From Dorea sp. 5-2 (lineage in GTDB: Bacteria; Bacillota; Clostridia; Lachnospirales; Lachnospiraceae): DNA of 64,000 nt. The translations under genes were made by a program, and so were the position numbers. Within the stretch, counting starts at the first letter, position 1; each line of letters opens with the position of its first letter. The stretch spans positions 92,619-156,618 of the forward strand of contig NZ_KE159781.1 of the NCBI RefSeq assembly GCF_000403455.2. Reading direction: 5' to 3'. The notes beneath the pieces are model-generated. The model saw nothing but the letters and a program-made list of their open reading frames with translations, was not told where the DNA came from and did not search any database. This document shows, piece by piece, positions 27,265 to 35,806 of the stretch.

Positions 27265-27283
27265 ACATAAAGGATATCAGGGG

Positions 27284-28348
27284 ATGAAAAAGATTTGGAA
27301 TAAGAAGAAAATAGTTTTTCTATTGTTGGTGGGAATGATATTTTTTATTACTGTTATATGGTATGTAAATGACTACTATCATGGAGATGAGAATGTACAG
27401 ATATATTTGCAGGAGAAGAGGGGCGTTTCGGTAACGGAAATGTCTGATGGTCTATATCTAGATGGACCGGGAGATAACGCGGCAATGATCTTCTATCCAG
27501 GTGCGAAAGTGGAGTATACGGCATATCTACCTCTTTTGAGTGATCTGGCTGAACGTGGGATTGACTGTTTCCTTATAAAAATGCCGTGTAATCTTGCATT
27601 TTTCGGGCAGAATAAAGCGAAAAAGATTATGGATTCTTATGAGTATGACCAATGGTATCTGTCCGGGCATTCTTTAGGAGGGGCGATGGCAGCTTCCTAT
27701 GCTTCCGGGCATATGGAGAGTCTTGATGGTCTGGTGCTTCTGGCAGCGTATCCAACGAAGAGCTTAAAATCGGATTCTTTTTCTGTGCTGTCAATCTATG
27801 GCAGTGAAGACGGCGTTCTGAACATGGAGAAGGTGGAGGAAGGGAAAGGCAAAATGCCTGCAGACTATACGGAAATCTGCATAGAAGGCGGAAATCATGC
27901 ACAGTTTGGAAACTACGGAGAACAAAAGGGCGACCATACCGCGGGGATCAGCCGAAAGGAACAACAGAAGCAGACGGTGGATGCCATTTTAGACCTGACG
28001 GAAGCTCATAAGGACCAGAAGCAGGAGGATGCAGCGATGACCTATGAACAGATTAGCCCACAGGAAGCAAAAGAGAGAATAGAAACAAAAAAGGATGTGA
28101 TTATTCTGGATGTCCGTACTCAGGAGGAATATGATTCCGGACACATCAAAAACGCCGTATGTCTGCCGAATGAGGATATAATAAGCGAACCGGATATACT
28201 GCCGGATAAAGACCAGGAGATCCTGGTATACTGTCGGAGTGGGAACCGGAGCAAACAGGCGGCGCAAAAGCTTGCAGATATGGGATATGAAAATGTTTTG
28301 GAATTCGGCGGGATCCTGGACTGGCAATATCCAGATCTGATAGAATGA
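27284..28348 (+). CDS. Membrane-anchored alpha/beta-hydrolase fused to a rhodanese domain
   Basis: 354 residues. N-terminal membrane anchor (residues ~9-28). Then an alpha/beta-hydrolase domain (~55-245) with the nucleophile elbow GHSLGG, an acid candidate in SIYGSEDG and the late His in GGNHAQFG. A rhodanese domain (~255-354) follows, with DVRTQEEYDSGHIKNA and the active loop CRSGNRSKQA, whose Cys would carry the persulfide. Both active sites look intact. The two domains should face outside the cell. The hydrolase part resembles the dienelactone-hydrolase-type extracellular lipases of Firmicutes; the fusion itself I do not recognise as a named protein. Confidence 0.75.
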   Translation: MKKIWNKKKIVFLLLVGMIFFITVIWYVNDYYHGDENVQIYLQEKRGVSVTEMSDGLYLDGPGDNAAMIFYPGAKVEYTAYLPLLSDLAERGIDCFLIKMPCNLAFFGQNKAKKIMDSYEYDQWYLSGHSLGGAMAASYASGHMESLDGLVLLAAYPTKSLKSDSFSVLSIYGSEDGVLNMEKVEEGKGKMPADYTEICIEGGNHAQFGNYGEQKGDHTAGISRKEQQKQTVDAILDLTEAHKDQKQEDAAMTYEQISPQEAKERIETKKDVIILDVRTQEEYDSGHIKNAVCLPNEDIISEPDILPDKDQEILVYCRSGNRSKQAAQKLADMGYENVLEFGGILDWQYPDLIE

Positions 28349-28393
28349 TCGAAGGGAAGAAAAAGATGAAAAGGGCAGCATAAATTCGGCGGC

Positions 28394-28426
28394 GGTCAGC
28401 CTTGTCCGTTGGCTGACATCTCATTC
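28394..28426 (+). terminator. Terminator-like hairpin after the fusion gene
   Basis: GTCAGCC (28395-28401) pairs with GGCTGAC (28411-28417) around a 9-base loop and is followed by pyrimidine-rich sequence. It lies 47 bases after the stop codon. Confidence 0.5.
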
Positions 28427-28632
28427 TTCCATCTATGTGCTATTTAATTTTCAATCTTCCAATTCCTTTACGAATATTTCAAAATACCATAGCGGCTGTA
28501 TCCATGTCAAGATTTTGAGCAAACTTTTTAGTATTCCCTGTGGACGGGAATTTTATTCATTTAATTTTAAATTGGGTGGGGAAATTTTATCCCCACCCAA
28601 TAGCCCGCCGAAAAACCGTCTATCTTAGATGA
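28427..28632. repeat. Non-coding stretch with 12-bp perfect inverted repeat
   Basis: Within ~200 bases lacking a credible gene, ATTGGGTGGGGA (28571-28582) and TCCCCACCCAAT (28590-28601) make a strong hairpin with a 7-base loop. On the minus strand it lies just downstream of the sigma-factor gene ending at 28633, so it may be its terminator. The rest of the stretch shows nothing recognisable. Confidence 0.5.
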
Positions 28633-29061
28633 TTATAAAATCTTCCGCAGCTTTTTCCGCAGATGGTCTAGCCTTGCATAGATAGCTCCCGTTGTCAATC
28701 CAACAAGCGGGGCAATTTCCTTTGTGGAATAGCCCTGCATTTTCAGCAGGATAATTTGCAGGGTACGCATGTCCACCGTAAGCAATGCCCGATACAGAGT
28801 CTCGTCCTCAATCTCATCCAGTAAATCGGCAACCGACTTTACTTCGGTATCCCGCTCCCTGTCTGCCATTCCCTCAAGGTATTCGCCGAAGTCGCTTGTC
28901 CAATGGTAAAACCGCCTGTTGGAATTGAAGTCTGCCCTGTCGTCTGTGCGGATTTGTTTTGAAATGTAATAATCCAGATTGGAAAGGCGGCGAACGGCAT
29001 CCAACAGCAGAAACAGCCCTGCGGCACATTCCGATAAAAAACGACAAAAGAAAAACCGCAA
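28633..29061 (-). CDS. Sigma-70 family factor of integrative-element type (5' end uncertain)
   Basis: Up to 142 residues. The C-terminal half (LQIILLKMQGYSTKEIAPLV and GAIYARLDHLRKKLRKIL) is a sigma region 4 helix-turn-helix of the kind encoded on clostridial conjugative elements. The first ~35 residues (MRFFFCRFLSECAAGLFLLL...) look out of character, and no ribosome binding site precedes this ATG. The real gene may begin further in, or have lost its 5' end. It belongs to the scattered element remnants of this region. Confidence 0.6.
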   Translation of the reverse strand: MRFFFCRFLSECAAGLFLLLDAVRRLSNLDYYISKQIRTDDRADFNSNRRFYHWTSDFGEYLEGMADRERDTEVKSVADLLDEIEDETLYRALLTVDMRTLQIILLKMQGYSTKEIAPLVGLTTGAIYARLDHLRKKLRKIL

Positions 29062-29167
29062 AGGTACTGTGACCTCTACGGTTATAAGAAATATATATTC
29101 TGTTAAGCGGAGATTCTACTTCTGGTTTCATGGTGAGAAGTAGCGTTGCATAAGCAGATAGCTTACT

Positions 29168-29290
29168 GCCCGAAAAAAGGACATAAAAAAATCCCTCCAA
29201 ACTTAAAACAGGTCTGGAGAGTGTCTGTTAAGTCTTTTCGGGCATAGCAAATCAGCCCACCAAAACACCGTTTTTTATATGGCGGGCTTG
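29168..29290. repeat. Structured non-coding region: nested inverted repeats and terminator
   Basis: GCCCGAAAA (29168-29176) and TTTTCGGGC (29235-29243) are perfect inverted repeats 58 bases apart, enclosing a smaller CTCCA/TGGAG stem. Directly beyond (about 29254-29290), AGCCCACCA and TGGCGGGCT flank a T-rich loop, a likely terminator for the minus-strand GntR gene. No protein-coding signal was seen between 29062 and 29330. Confidence 0.45.
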
Positions 29291-29330
29291 TATTGCCTAT
29301 TTCAAATTCCAATAATGATTTCTTTATGTT

Positions 29331-29672
29331 CTAATAATCCTCTAGAAAATGCCTAATGAGCATAGCGATTTCTTCTTTTTTATATCCCAATTGGGACAAT
29401 TTACATAGCAACTCTTTCTTAGCTTCATCCACTAATTTTTTCTTTACATCTTTAATATCAACAGCAACATAATAACCTTTTCTTTCATTGGTATAAATAA
29501 TACCCTTTTCCATCAACAACCTTAAAGCACAAGCTACTGTATGGGGATTTACTTGATTAACTTCCGCATATTCCCTTATACTCGGTATCGGTTTACTTGG
29601 TGCTTGATAATTTACAAAAATATCCATTTTAATTCGTTCTGCAACTTCCTGATACTTGTATCTTTTATTCAT
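29331..29672 (-). CDS. GntR-family regulator, short YtrA type
   Basis: 113 residues. A winged helix (residues ~1-75: YQEVAERIKMDIFVNYQ, IPSIREYAEVNQVNPHTVAC, LMEKGIIYTNERKGYYVA) is followed by only ~40 helical residues. This is typical of YtrA-type GntR regulators that control ABC transporters. Its start overlaps the XRE gene by 8 bases, so the pair is an operon. The nearest transporter is the ABC pair at 30179-32474 on the same strand, upstream of it. Confidence 0.85.
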   Translation of the reverse strand: MNKRYKYQEVAERIKMDIFVNYQAPSKPIPSIREYAEVNQVNPHTVACALRLLMEKGIIYTNERKGYYVAVDIKDVKKKLVDEAKKELLCKLSQLGYKKEEIAMLIRHFLEDY

Positions 29673-29892
29673 CTTTTTCTTTCCCTGTTAATAGTCTTTG
29701 AATTGTTATATTATAAAAATCAGCTATTTGAGGGAACTGATAAATGCTAGGACGGGATATTCCTTGTTCCCATTTAGATACTGCTGACTTTGAGACGCCA
29801 CAATACTCTGCAAGTTTCTCTTGTGAGTTTCCTTTTTTCGTCCGCTCTTCTTTTAACACTTCCGAAATATGTAATTCAATACCCTGTTCCAT
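29665..29892 (-). CDS. XRE-family helix-turn-helix regulator
   Basis: 75 residues, a single Cro/CI-type helix-turn-helix: LKEERTKKGNSQEKLAEYCG, then VSKSAVSKWEQGISRPSIYQ. There is no effector domain. It precedes and overlaps the GntR gene. A GGAGCC sequence on the minus strand lies before the ATG. Confidence 0.85.
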   Translation of the reverse strand: MEQGIELHISEVLKEERTKKGNSQEKLAEYCGVSKSAVSKWEQGISRPSIYQFPQIADFYNITIQRLLTGKEKDE

Positions 29893-30178
29893 AGTGGCTC
29901 CTTTCTTCGGTACTATAAATTATTTTTAACTATGAAATAACTTCATCAATTTCAAAAAAATTGATTTGATAAAAAACGTAACTGTTCAATTAACAAGAAG
30001 AAACCAATCGACTTTTTTCAAGGGTTGACAAATGATACGATACAGAAGGAGCAGAAACGGGTAGTTACTTTGCAATCTCACCCGCAGTCTGCTCCCATTT
30101 TTCAAATAAAAATTTTCATCTGTTCTTATCTGTCAAAGCCTTAAATTTCAAGTCTAAAAAGCTATGTTTTTCACAACT
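29893..30178. other. Intergenic region with a two-part hairpin
   Basis: No gene seen. GGAGCAG (about 30046-30052) pairs with CTGCTCC (about 30088-30094), with an inner CGGGT/ACCCG stem, followed by CATTTTTC. This may be a terminator or attenuator. A TTGACA lies at about 30023-30028 but has no -10 box at the right distance. Confidence 0.45.
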
Positions 30179-31765
30179 TCATACATATAATTGTGTTCGG
30201 CAAACATTAAGATAGATTGCCAAAGTTGCCAGCAGTATTAGACAAGTAATGCCAAACATTATCATCATTTGGTAATGCGGAAAGATTATACAAAGATACA
30301 ATGGCGTTAAGCTGCTTGCCATTCCACCTCCAACTGTAGCTAAAACTGAAATTGCCCCACCTTTTACCGCATAATACTCACTCGTCCAATCATACTTAGG
30401 AAACTTGATATTCAGATAAACACCAAGAACTGAAATGAAAAAAGCATATACCGTAGGGATAATAAACAACAGTACAGTCTGCATCAAGGAACACGGAATC
30501 GCAATTCTGATAAAAATTGCACTAACATATAAAACAGGAAGTATCACTGTTAAATTTACCGCAATTTTAGAATTGTACACTGTCCTTGCCTGCGTTGGAG
30601 CGGAACACATAATCCATCGGTTTTTTCCCTCTAAAGACAAGGATGCTGCCGTGGTAGAAGTCATAGTCACAAAAATGGCAAGCGCAATCGGCATAATATT
30701 TTGAATGATGCTCATGATTCCCATCGTTTCTATTTGCTGTCGTAAAGCAGGCGGCATAAAAAATGCTGCACCAAGTGCTACAACGAAAAGCAGGACAATT
30801 CCAATACATGAATTCAAGGCATAAATCGTACATGAACTTAATCGGCGAAGCTCCCTTTTATACAATGCCATAAACGGAGATGAAGATTTTAATGTTCCCA
30901 TTTTATAATCTTTTTTTGCATAATGTGAGAATACCGCTGTATTCAGTCTTTTATAGTAATGAGAAACAATCGTTATGAAAGCAATGCCCAGCAACAGGGA
31001 AACAGCGGCAAAGATAATAAAGCTTGCCCAATCATTATGTAATAAGGCATTTGTAAAAAGAATAGCAGGCGGATAAAATTTGTTTACCGCTTCTGCCATT
31101 GCAACGCCTAAATTAGTTATCTGCGCCTCATCCATTGATTGTGTTTTTGCGGAAGCAAATACAATCATCAGTACGGCAGCCGTACTCAAAACCAATGAAA
31201 AAACATTTTTGTGTCTTGAATGTGATGAAACGGCAACAATTAGAACACCTAATGATAGAGAAATAATCATAGGAATAATCGGTGTCAAAAATAACGCACC
31301 CACTAAAAACAGGTAACTAAAAATCGGCGGATGTTCGTATAGGACATAGATAATGCTTGACGGCAGCATGGCTATAAAGCCAATTATCAGATTGATGAGA
31401 TACAGCATCGTTATACGGCTTGTTACGATAGAAATCGTTCTTACAGGCATGGACATAACCATATCATAATCTTTTAATCCAATAAGAACCCCTGTACTTT
31501 TAACGAATGTAAGGGTCAAAGTTGCTAAGGAGCAGACCACTACCATGAGCGTTGGCAATGCTTTGCTGAGTCCCGCTTCTGCCATGCTGTTGCTGAATTT
31601 CACCGTATAGACTACAAGAATAGCAATGGTGGTAAGTCCTAAAGCACCAACAATCGCAGAACGTTGTTTTTCCTGTTTATCACGAGAATGAGTCAATCGG
31701 TTAATTCCAAAAAGATTATATAACTGCATCCTCAAAAGATACTTATACTTGCCTTTCATTTTCAA
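30179..31765 (-). CDS. ABC-2-type exporter permease
   Basis: 528 residues, about 12 hydrophobic segments spread over the whole length, with an N-terminal cytoplasmic start rich in Arg/Lys. It overlaps the ATPase gene by 23 bases. Its partner is a single-domain ATPase, so the transporter is of the permease-plus-ATPase export type. The gene order with a DUF1648 protein and an ArsR-like repressor suggests drug, peptide or stress efflux. The substrate is not recognisable. Confidence 0.8.
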   Translation of the reverse strand: MKMKGKYKYLLRMQLYNLFGINRLTHSRDKQEKQRSAIVGALGLTTIAILVVYTVKFSNSMAEAGLSKALPTLMVVVCSLATLTLTFVKSTGVLIGLKDYDMVMSMPVRTISIVTSRITMLYLINLIIGFIAMLPSSIIYVLYEHPPIFSYLFLVGALFLTPIIPMIISLSLGVLIVAVSSHSRHKNVFSLVLSTAAVLMIVFASAKTQSMDEAQITNLGVAMAEAVNKFYPPAILFTNALLHNDWASFIIFAAVSLLLGIAFITIVSHYYKRLNTAVFSHYAKKDYKMGTLKSSSPFMALYKRELRRLSSCTIYALNSCIGIVLLFVVALGAAFFMPPALRQQIETMGIMSIIQNIMPIALAIFVTMTSTTAASLSLEGKNRWIMCSAPTQARTVYNSKIAVNLTVILPVLYVSAIFIRIAIPCSLMQTVLLFIIPTVYAFFISVLGVYLNIKFPKYDWTSEYYAVKGGAISVLATVGGGMASSLTPLYLCIIFPHYQMMIMFGITCLILLATLAIYLNVCRTQLYV

Positions 31766-32474
31766 CTACCTCCATGAATACATCTTCAAGACTATGACTT
31801 CCTTTGATTTCTTCCATTGTTCCACTTTCTATCAATTTACCGTCATTGATGATAGTAACCTTGTCACACAATTTTTCGGCAACTTCAAGTACGTGAGTAG
31901 AGAAAAAAATGGCTGTTCCAGCTTCACAAAGTTCACGCATAATCTTCTTTAAATGAAAAGATGCTTCAGGGTCAAGACCTACAAACGGCTCATCCAACAC
32001 TAAAAGCTTGGGGGAATGTACAAATGCGCCTATTAATGCAAGCTTCTGTTTCATACCATGCGAATAGGAACTGATTAAATCCCCAAGACTGTCCGTTAAA
32101 TTGAGAACATCCGCATATTTTTGTATTCTTGAAACTCTTTCTTCGGCAGGAACAGAAAACATATCACACATATAGTTTAAATATTGGATGCCTGTCACAT
32201 AGTCATATAAGTCGGGATTGTCTGGAATATAAGCTGTAATAGATTTGCATTTTACAGGCTCGTCCTTTACAGAATGACCGTTTATGAGGATTTCCCCTTC
32301 GTCAAAGTCCATTATCCCGACAACCGCACGGATTGTTGTTGTTTTCCCCGCACCATTGTGACCAATAAAAGCATGGATTTCTCCTGCTTTCACACTCAAA
32401 TTCAGACTGTCAACAGCCTTTTTATTTCCAGAATAAACTTTAGAATAATTCCTAATTTCTAATACGGCGTCCAT
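31743..32474 (-). CDS. ABC transporter ATP-binding protein
   Basis: 243 residues. Walker A GHNGAGKTT, Q-loop region (YIPDNPDLYDYVTGIQYL), signature SYSHGMKQK in place of LSGGQ, Walker B LLVLDEPFVGLDPE and H-loop STHVLEVAE. The S-x-G-M-K-Q signature is usual in ABC-2 exporter ATPases. It acts with the permease encoded next. Confidence 0.9.
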   Translation of the reverse strand: MDAVLEIRNYSKVYSGNKKAVDSLNLSVKAGEIHAFIGHNGAGKTTTIRAVVGIMDFDEGEILINGHSVKDEPVKCKSITAYIPDNPDLYDYVTGIQYLNYMCDMFSVPAEERVSRIQKYADVLNLTDSLGDLISSYSHGMKQKLALIGAFVHSPKLLVLDEPFVGLDPEASFHLKKIMRELCEAGTAIFFSTHVLEVAEKLCDKVTIINDGKLIESGTMEEIKGSHSLEDVFMEVVENERQV

Positions 32475-32495
32475 TTTATTAGCCTCCTTTGAATT

Positions 32496-32693
32496 TTAGT
32501 TTTTGTACTTTTTCACAATTGCCCAGTAAAGGATTGCGGGTACAGGGGTAAATAATAGAATAAAATATTTATTTACAACCGAACCAGAACCAGACACTCC
32601 AAAGTGTAATGGGATTTCCTGCGGCAATAAAAAAGTTAGTGCTGCTAATACAACAAAAGTTACAAATGTAATGATGATGCATTTTTTCTTCAT
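32496..32693 (-). CDS. Small DUF1648-domain membrane protein
   Basis: 65 residues: an N-terminal helix (5-24), the motif PQEIPLHFGVSG typical of DUF1648 (SdpI-like N-terminus), and a second helix (~43-60). Full-length SdpI-type immunity proteins are ~200 residues, so this is the DUF1648 part only. It is the first gene of the ABC exporter operon, 21 bases before the ATPase gene. Its promoter holds two tandem palindromes. Confidence 0.75.
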   Translation of the reverse strand: MKKKCIIITFVTFVVLAALTFLLPQEIPLHFGVSGSGSVVNKYFILLFTPVPAILYWAIVKKYKN

Positions 32694-32713
32694 AGGTCTT
32701 GCCTCCTTTTTGG

Positions 32714-32755
32714 TATCATAGTGATAATAATATCATACTGATATTAAAAAGTCAA
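32714..32755 (-). promoter_or_regulatory. Promoter of the ABC exporter operon with tandem palindromic operators
   Basis: On the minus strand TTGACT (32750-32755), 17 bases and TATTAT (32727-32732) form a promoter. Two tandem 13-bp palindromes TATCA-3-TGATA (32714-32726 and 32731-32743) cover the -10 box and spacer. A related palindrome lies upstream of the ArsR-like gene (33360-33373). This suits repression by that protein. Confidence 0.7.
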
Positions 32756-32762
32756 GAAAAAT

Positions 32763-32795
32763 CCCGTCCATCACTGAGGACAGGCGGGAAATTTT
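32763..32795 (-). terminator. Terminator of the ArsR-like gene
   Basis: CCCGTCC (32763-32769) pairs with GGACAGGCGGG (32778-32788) with a small bulge. On the minus strand it is followed by ATTTTT. It separates the regulator gene from the exporter promoter. Confidence 0.6.
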
Positions 32796-33331
32796 TAATC
32801 CATTTTAGGCGGAGAAATAATAACGCCAATAGAATGCAGCTTTCTACCCGCTGCCGGTGCGTTGTTTCCATAAGGCTTTATTGCATCTCGAATATTTCTA
32901 ATTAACATCTCAAGTTCCCCATCTGTTAGATAAAGAGGGGATAAGGAAAAACCAGATTTATCCTTTACAATGTCTATATCATCCCGTTTACAATAATCTT
33001 GGAATAACTCCGCAAAGCCAATGATATATTGCATAAACGACTGCATATAGGCTTCACCAGAGTTGCTGTCTAAAATTTCTTTAAAATCTTTTGTCATATC
33101 AATATCTATCGCATAAGTCTTTTCTAAAGCACCTCTGACTTGCGTTTGATTTACAATTTTTAATACTTTGTCATTTGTCATCCTCTTTAAATAGCGATAA
33201 AGCGTTGCGGGCGGAATATCCGAAAAGGTCTCGGATAAATGTTTAGCGGTAGTTTCCCCACAATTCTGTATTTCCAGAAATAGTTTGCATTTAATCGGGT
33301 TCGTCAATACATCCATAATTTTTTTATCCAT
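32795..33331 (-). CDS. ArsR-like winged-helix transcriptional regulator
   Basis: 178 residues. The N-terminal winged helix (MDVLTNPIKCKLFLEIQN, TTAKHLSETFSDIPPATLYR, KVLKIVNQTQVRGALEKTY) resembles ArsR/HTH_20 proteins. The C-terminal ~95 residues are a helical effector or dimer domain. There is no obvious metal-binding Cys cluster. It lies upstream of the ABC exporter operon on the same strand. TGATA-type palindromes stand before both transcription units, so it is the probable repressor of both. Confidence 0.8.
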   Translation of the reverse strand: MDKKIMDVLTNPIKCKLFLEIQNCGETTAKHLSETFSDIPPATLYRYLKRMTNDKVLKIVNQTQVRGALEKTYAIDIDMTKDFKEILDSNSGEAYMQSFMQYIIGFAELFQDYCKRDDIDIVKDKSGFSLSPLYLTDGELEMLIRNIRDAIKPYGNNAPAAGRKLHSIGVIISPPKMD

Positions 33332-33359
33332 GCGTATCCCTCCAATAATTCGGTCTATT

Positions 33360-33373
33360 TGATAATATTATCA
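33360..33373 (-). promoter_or_regulatory. Palindromic operator before the ArsR-like gene
   Basis: TGATAATATTATCA is a perfect 14-bp palindrome 29 bases upstream of the start codon. It shares TGATA/TATCA half-sites with the two palindromes in the exporter promoter. Confidence 0.55.
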
Positions 33374-33430
33374 TTTTGGTACTATAAATTCAAGAACCTT
33401 TCATTGATGATAATCTAAGATAACAAACCT

Positions 33431-33672
33431 AAAAGTGGCAAAGTTTTTATACCTTGCCACTTTTAGCACTTATACGAAGATTATTTCGTTATTCACAATC
33501 CCCCTCGCACACGCCCTTATGTTATTCATTCTTCCTGAAATCCAAACTTAGGAGAAATCCAAACTTTTTGCAAAAAAGATTACAAATCCGGCTTTTTACT
33601 GCAAAAAAGTTTGGATTTTATTTTTGATTCCTTCTGAATCCGTTACCATAGGATTCAGGAGGTGATCAACAC
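33431..33672. repeat. Inverted repeats before the integrase fragment
   Basis: AAAAGTGGCAA / TTGCCACTTTT (33431-33441, 33454-33464) is a terminator-like hairpin. A second pair, AAATCCAAACTTTTTGCA (33555-33572) and its near-complement at 33600-33618 (one extra base in the run), is followed by TTATTTTT. CTGAATCC/GGATTCAG (33634-33658) stands just before a consensus AGGAGGTGATC (33658-33668). No gene lies between 33332 and 33672. Confidence 0.55.
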
Positions 33673-33912
33673 ATGAAATTAGAAAAAACAAACAATACCG
33701 ATGCTGGCCTGGCTCAGGAACCGGCAACCCAAAACGCATATGCAGAAACATCTGCGGGACGTGGTTCTTACTGGCAGCTCAACCCTGTCTTTCGTGAACT
33801 GATAGACATTTACAGGGATTCTGGAAAAAAGCGGGGGTTAAAGGAATCCACCATCTATAAAACCTCTTTCAGCGCATCCAGTTTTCTTTTGGCGATGCAG
33901 AACCGTGGGTAG
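33673..33912 (+). pseudogene. N-terminal fragment of a tyrosine recombinase/integrase-like gene
   Basis: 79 residues with a very strong ribosome binding site. Residues ~35-79 (YWQLNPVFRELIDIYRDSGK, then GLKESTIYKTSFSASSFLLAMQ) look like the SAM-like core-binding domain of a phage-type integrase. The frame ends at MQNRG-stop, before any catalytic domain. A transposase unit lies just downstream. The identification is moderate because only the least conserved domain remains. Confidence 0.4.
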
Positions 33913-34006
33913 TGTAAAGTAGCCTATGAAAAACTGGAGTCAAAAAAATAGGCTCCATTAGAACTTTGATAATTGTAGATACGATAGATTTTGGCAGTGT
34001 CCGCCA

Positions 34007-34130
34007 CCCTTGACGGCACACCAAAACAATGCTCTGAACGTCTTACCGACGGCGAAGAACTCAAGAACAGATACCAGTTTCTCCGTCTGATTCACAGCAT
34101 TGTAGCATTGTTTTGGCGTGCCATCAAGGG
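34007..34130. repeat. Large imperfect inverted repeat, 27-bp arms
   Basis: Arms at 34007-34033 and 34104-34130 match at 25 of 27 positions (each contains CCAAAACAATGCT or its complement) and are separated by 70 bases. The right arm is preceded by a second AGCATTGT. It lies between the integrase fragment and the transposase gene. It may be a stem-loop of the IS or a recombination site. No T-tract or clear promoter lies inside. Confidence 0.6.
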
Positions 34131-34192
34131 CAGGTCCCTTCGGGATGGCTAGGTAATTACCTCTGGCTCGGAATCTAAGAACAGATGTGGGC

Positions 34193-35632
34193 TTAGCCCT
34201 GTTGCTGCTTTAAGAGTTCCTGTTGGCCCAGATAGATCAGGAGTTGCCATTTGCCGGGCATATTCCCAGCGCCTTCCAGCAGTTCCACTTTATTCAGCGG
34301 TTCCCTGCCGCCGGATTTCTCATGAGGACGCAGGAAGTTATAGTAAGCGACCCAGAGAGAAACGCTGTGTATTGCACCGCCATCCGTACCGTAACCGCAG
34401 GTGACACGATAAGATTCCCTGAATGTACGGTTCAAGCGTTCGATCACCTGTTTGAATGGCCGGAATTTTTTGGATACTTCGTCGTCATTGGTAAGGCCGA
34501 TCACCTGCGTGATGAATACGTCCCAGCCTTTTTCAATCTTGAACTGCTGGGCGGCAAGCGGATACGCGCTGTATCCGTCAGCAATGAATTTCAGGGTTCT
34601 GTCAGGGAATTCCTTAAATTTATCAAATGCCATGCGCATGGTAAGAATACAGGGGCCGACATCTCTTGAAGTTGAGACCTGATAGCCGAGGATGGAGCGA
34701 GTTACTTTGTCCATGATGAGCCAGACATATGCTTTTATACCTTTGATTTTGATGTAGGTTTCATCAGCAGCAAGTTCGTTGGAAGGATTGTAGTCATAGG
34801 AATCTACAAAGGGACGGATGATGACAGCGGCTGTTTTGGCATAATTGTTGACCATGGTATGTGAAATGTCAATACCATGGATTTCTTTAAGGGCCTGTAC
34901 GGTCTGCCGGAGAGAGAGTTTTAAGTTTACCCGGTAGGTAAGGCACAGCCCCATGATATAGGCGTTGTTTTTCTTATATCTAAAGGAGGTTGCCCACTTT
35001 GGGAGCTGGTTTAGTTCCATATCAAAAAAGTTTACAGAAAACTCGCGGTAAAGATAACGTAGTTTATATTTCCAGTATTCGGATTGCGGAAGCCCTTTAG
35101 GAAGCTTTGTGAGATTCCGCCGGTAGTAAGGACAGCTGTCGTTGACACACTTATGGATACGGAAATGTTTCCGGTCTTTGACAGGCTTTAGGGCATGCCC
35201 GCAATAAGGGCACTGTAGTTTTAACGGGGATGTTACTTTTTCACCGTTGACAAAGGTTTGCCCGCAGATCTTGCACTTAAACTGTCCGCGGCCGCCAGAG
35301 TTGTCATAGATATAGTCATGAGGGGCGCCGCAGAGAGGGCAGGCGGTATCAGTCGGAACGTTACGGGGTTTGCCTTTCTGGGGTTTGACAGGTTTTACGG
35401 CTTTGCCATAGCGGAGGAGGTAGTATCCGTTCCAGAGTTGCCAGTCCTGTTTGATGAATGGTTTGATGACAGGAAGTTTATCCGTGAGGAACTTTTGGTA
35501 TTTAGGGCTGTGGAGTTCATCGTGAGCCCACTGCTTAAGAGGAATGTATCTGCAAATAAAAAGAATGAGCCAGCAAATTTGCTGATATTGTTCTTGAATG
35601 ATTTTAAGTAAATATAGTATAATGTTATCCAT
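34193..35632 (-). CDS. DDE transposase with N-terminal zinc fingers (IS6/IS240-like)
   Basis: 479 residues from ATG 35632. An open frame reaches 35686, but a TATAAT on the minus strand (35682-35687) overlaps that start, so I use the inner one. Two zinc-finger regions (CPLCGAPHDY...CKICGQTF and CPYCGHALK...CVNDSCPYY) precede a helix-turn-helix and an RNase-H-like catalytic core. The DDE triad is in AADETYIKIKG, FIADGYSAY and QVIERLNRTFRES. This resembles the IS240/rve-type DDE domain. Terminal repeats and a target duplication were looked for and not found. The protein itself looks complete. Confidence 0.75.
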   Translation of the reverse strand: MDNIILYLLKIIQEQYQQICWLILFICRYIPLKQWAHDELHSPKYQKFLTDKLPVIKPFIKQDWQLWNGYYLLRYGKAVKPVKPQKGKPRNVPTDTACPLCGAPHDYIYDNSGGRGQFKCKICGQTFVNGEKVTSPLKLQCPYCGHALKPVKDRKHFRIHKCVNDSCPYYRRNLTKLPKGLPQSEYWKYKLRYLYREFSVNFFDMELNQLPKWATSFRYKKNNAYIMGLCLTYRVNLKLSLRQTVQALKEIHGIDISHTMVNNYAKTAAVIIRPFVDSYDYNPSNELAADETYIKIKGIKAYVWLIMDKVTRSILGYQVSTSRDVGPCILTMRMAFDKFKEFPDRTLKFIADGYSAYPLAAQQFKIEKGWDVFITQVIGLTNDDEVSKKFRPFKQVIERLNRTFRESYRVTCGYGTDGGAIHSVSLWVAYYNFLRPHEKSGGREPLNKVELLEGAGNMPGKWQLLIYLGQQELLKQQQG

Positions 35633-35806
35633 AAAGCAATGATTTACCTTTCGTATTTTGTTGAGTGTGGTGCTTACATTATACACGAAAATAGGGGATC
35701 ATTGCTTTTTTAGTTGTAAAAAGCTAAAAATTCCCTGAAAACATGAGGTTTTTAAGAAAAATAGGATTGTAATACTTTACAATACCCAAAATTATATGAG
35801 GGTGCG

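Noticed and set aside
28437..28628. 63-codon + strand frame
   Set aside because: It has no ribosome binding site, contains a strong hairpin and has a composition unlike its neighbours. Treated as non-coding.
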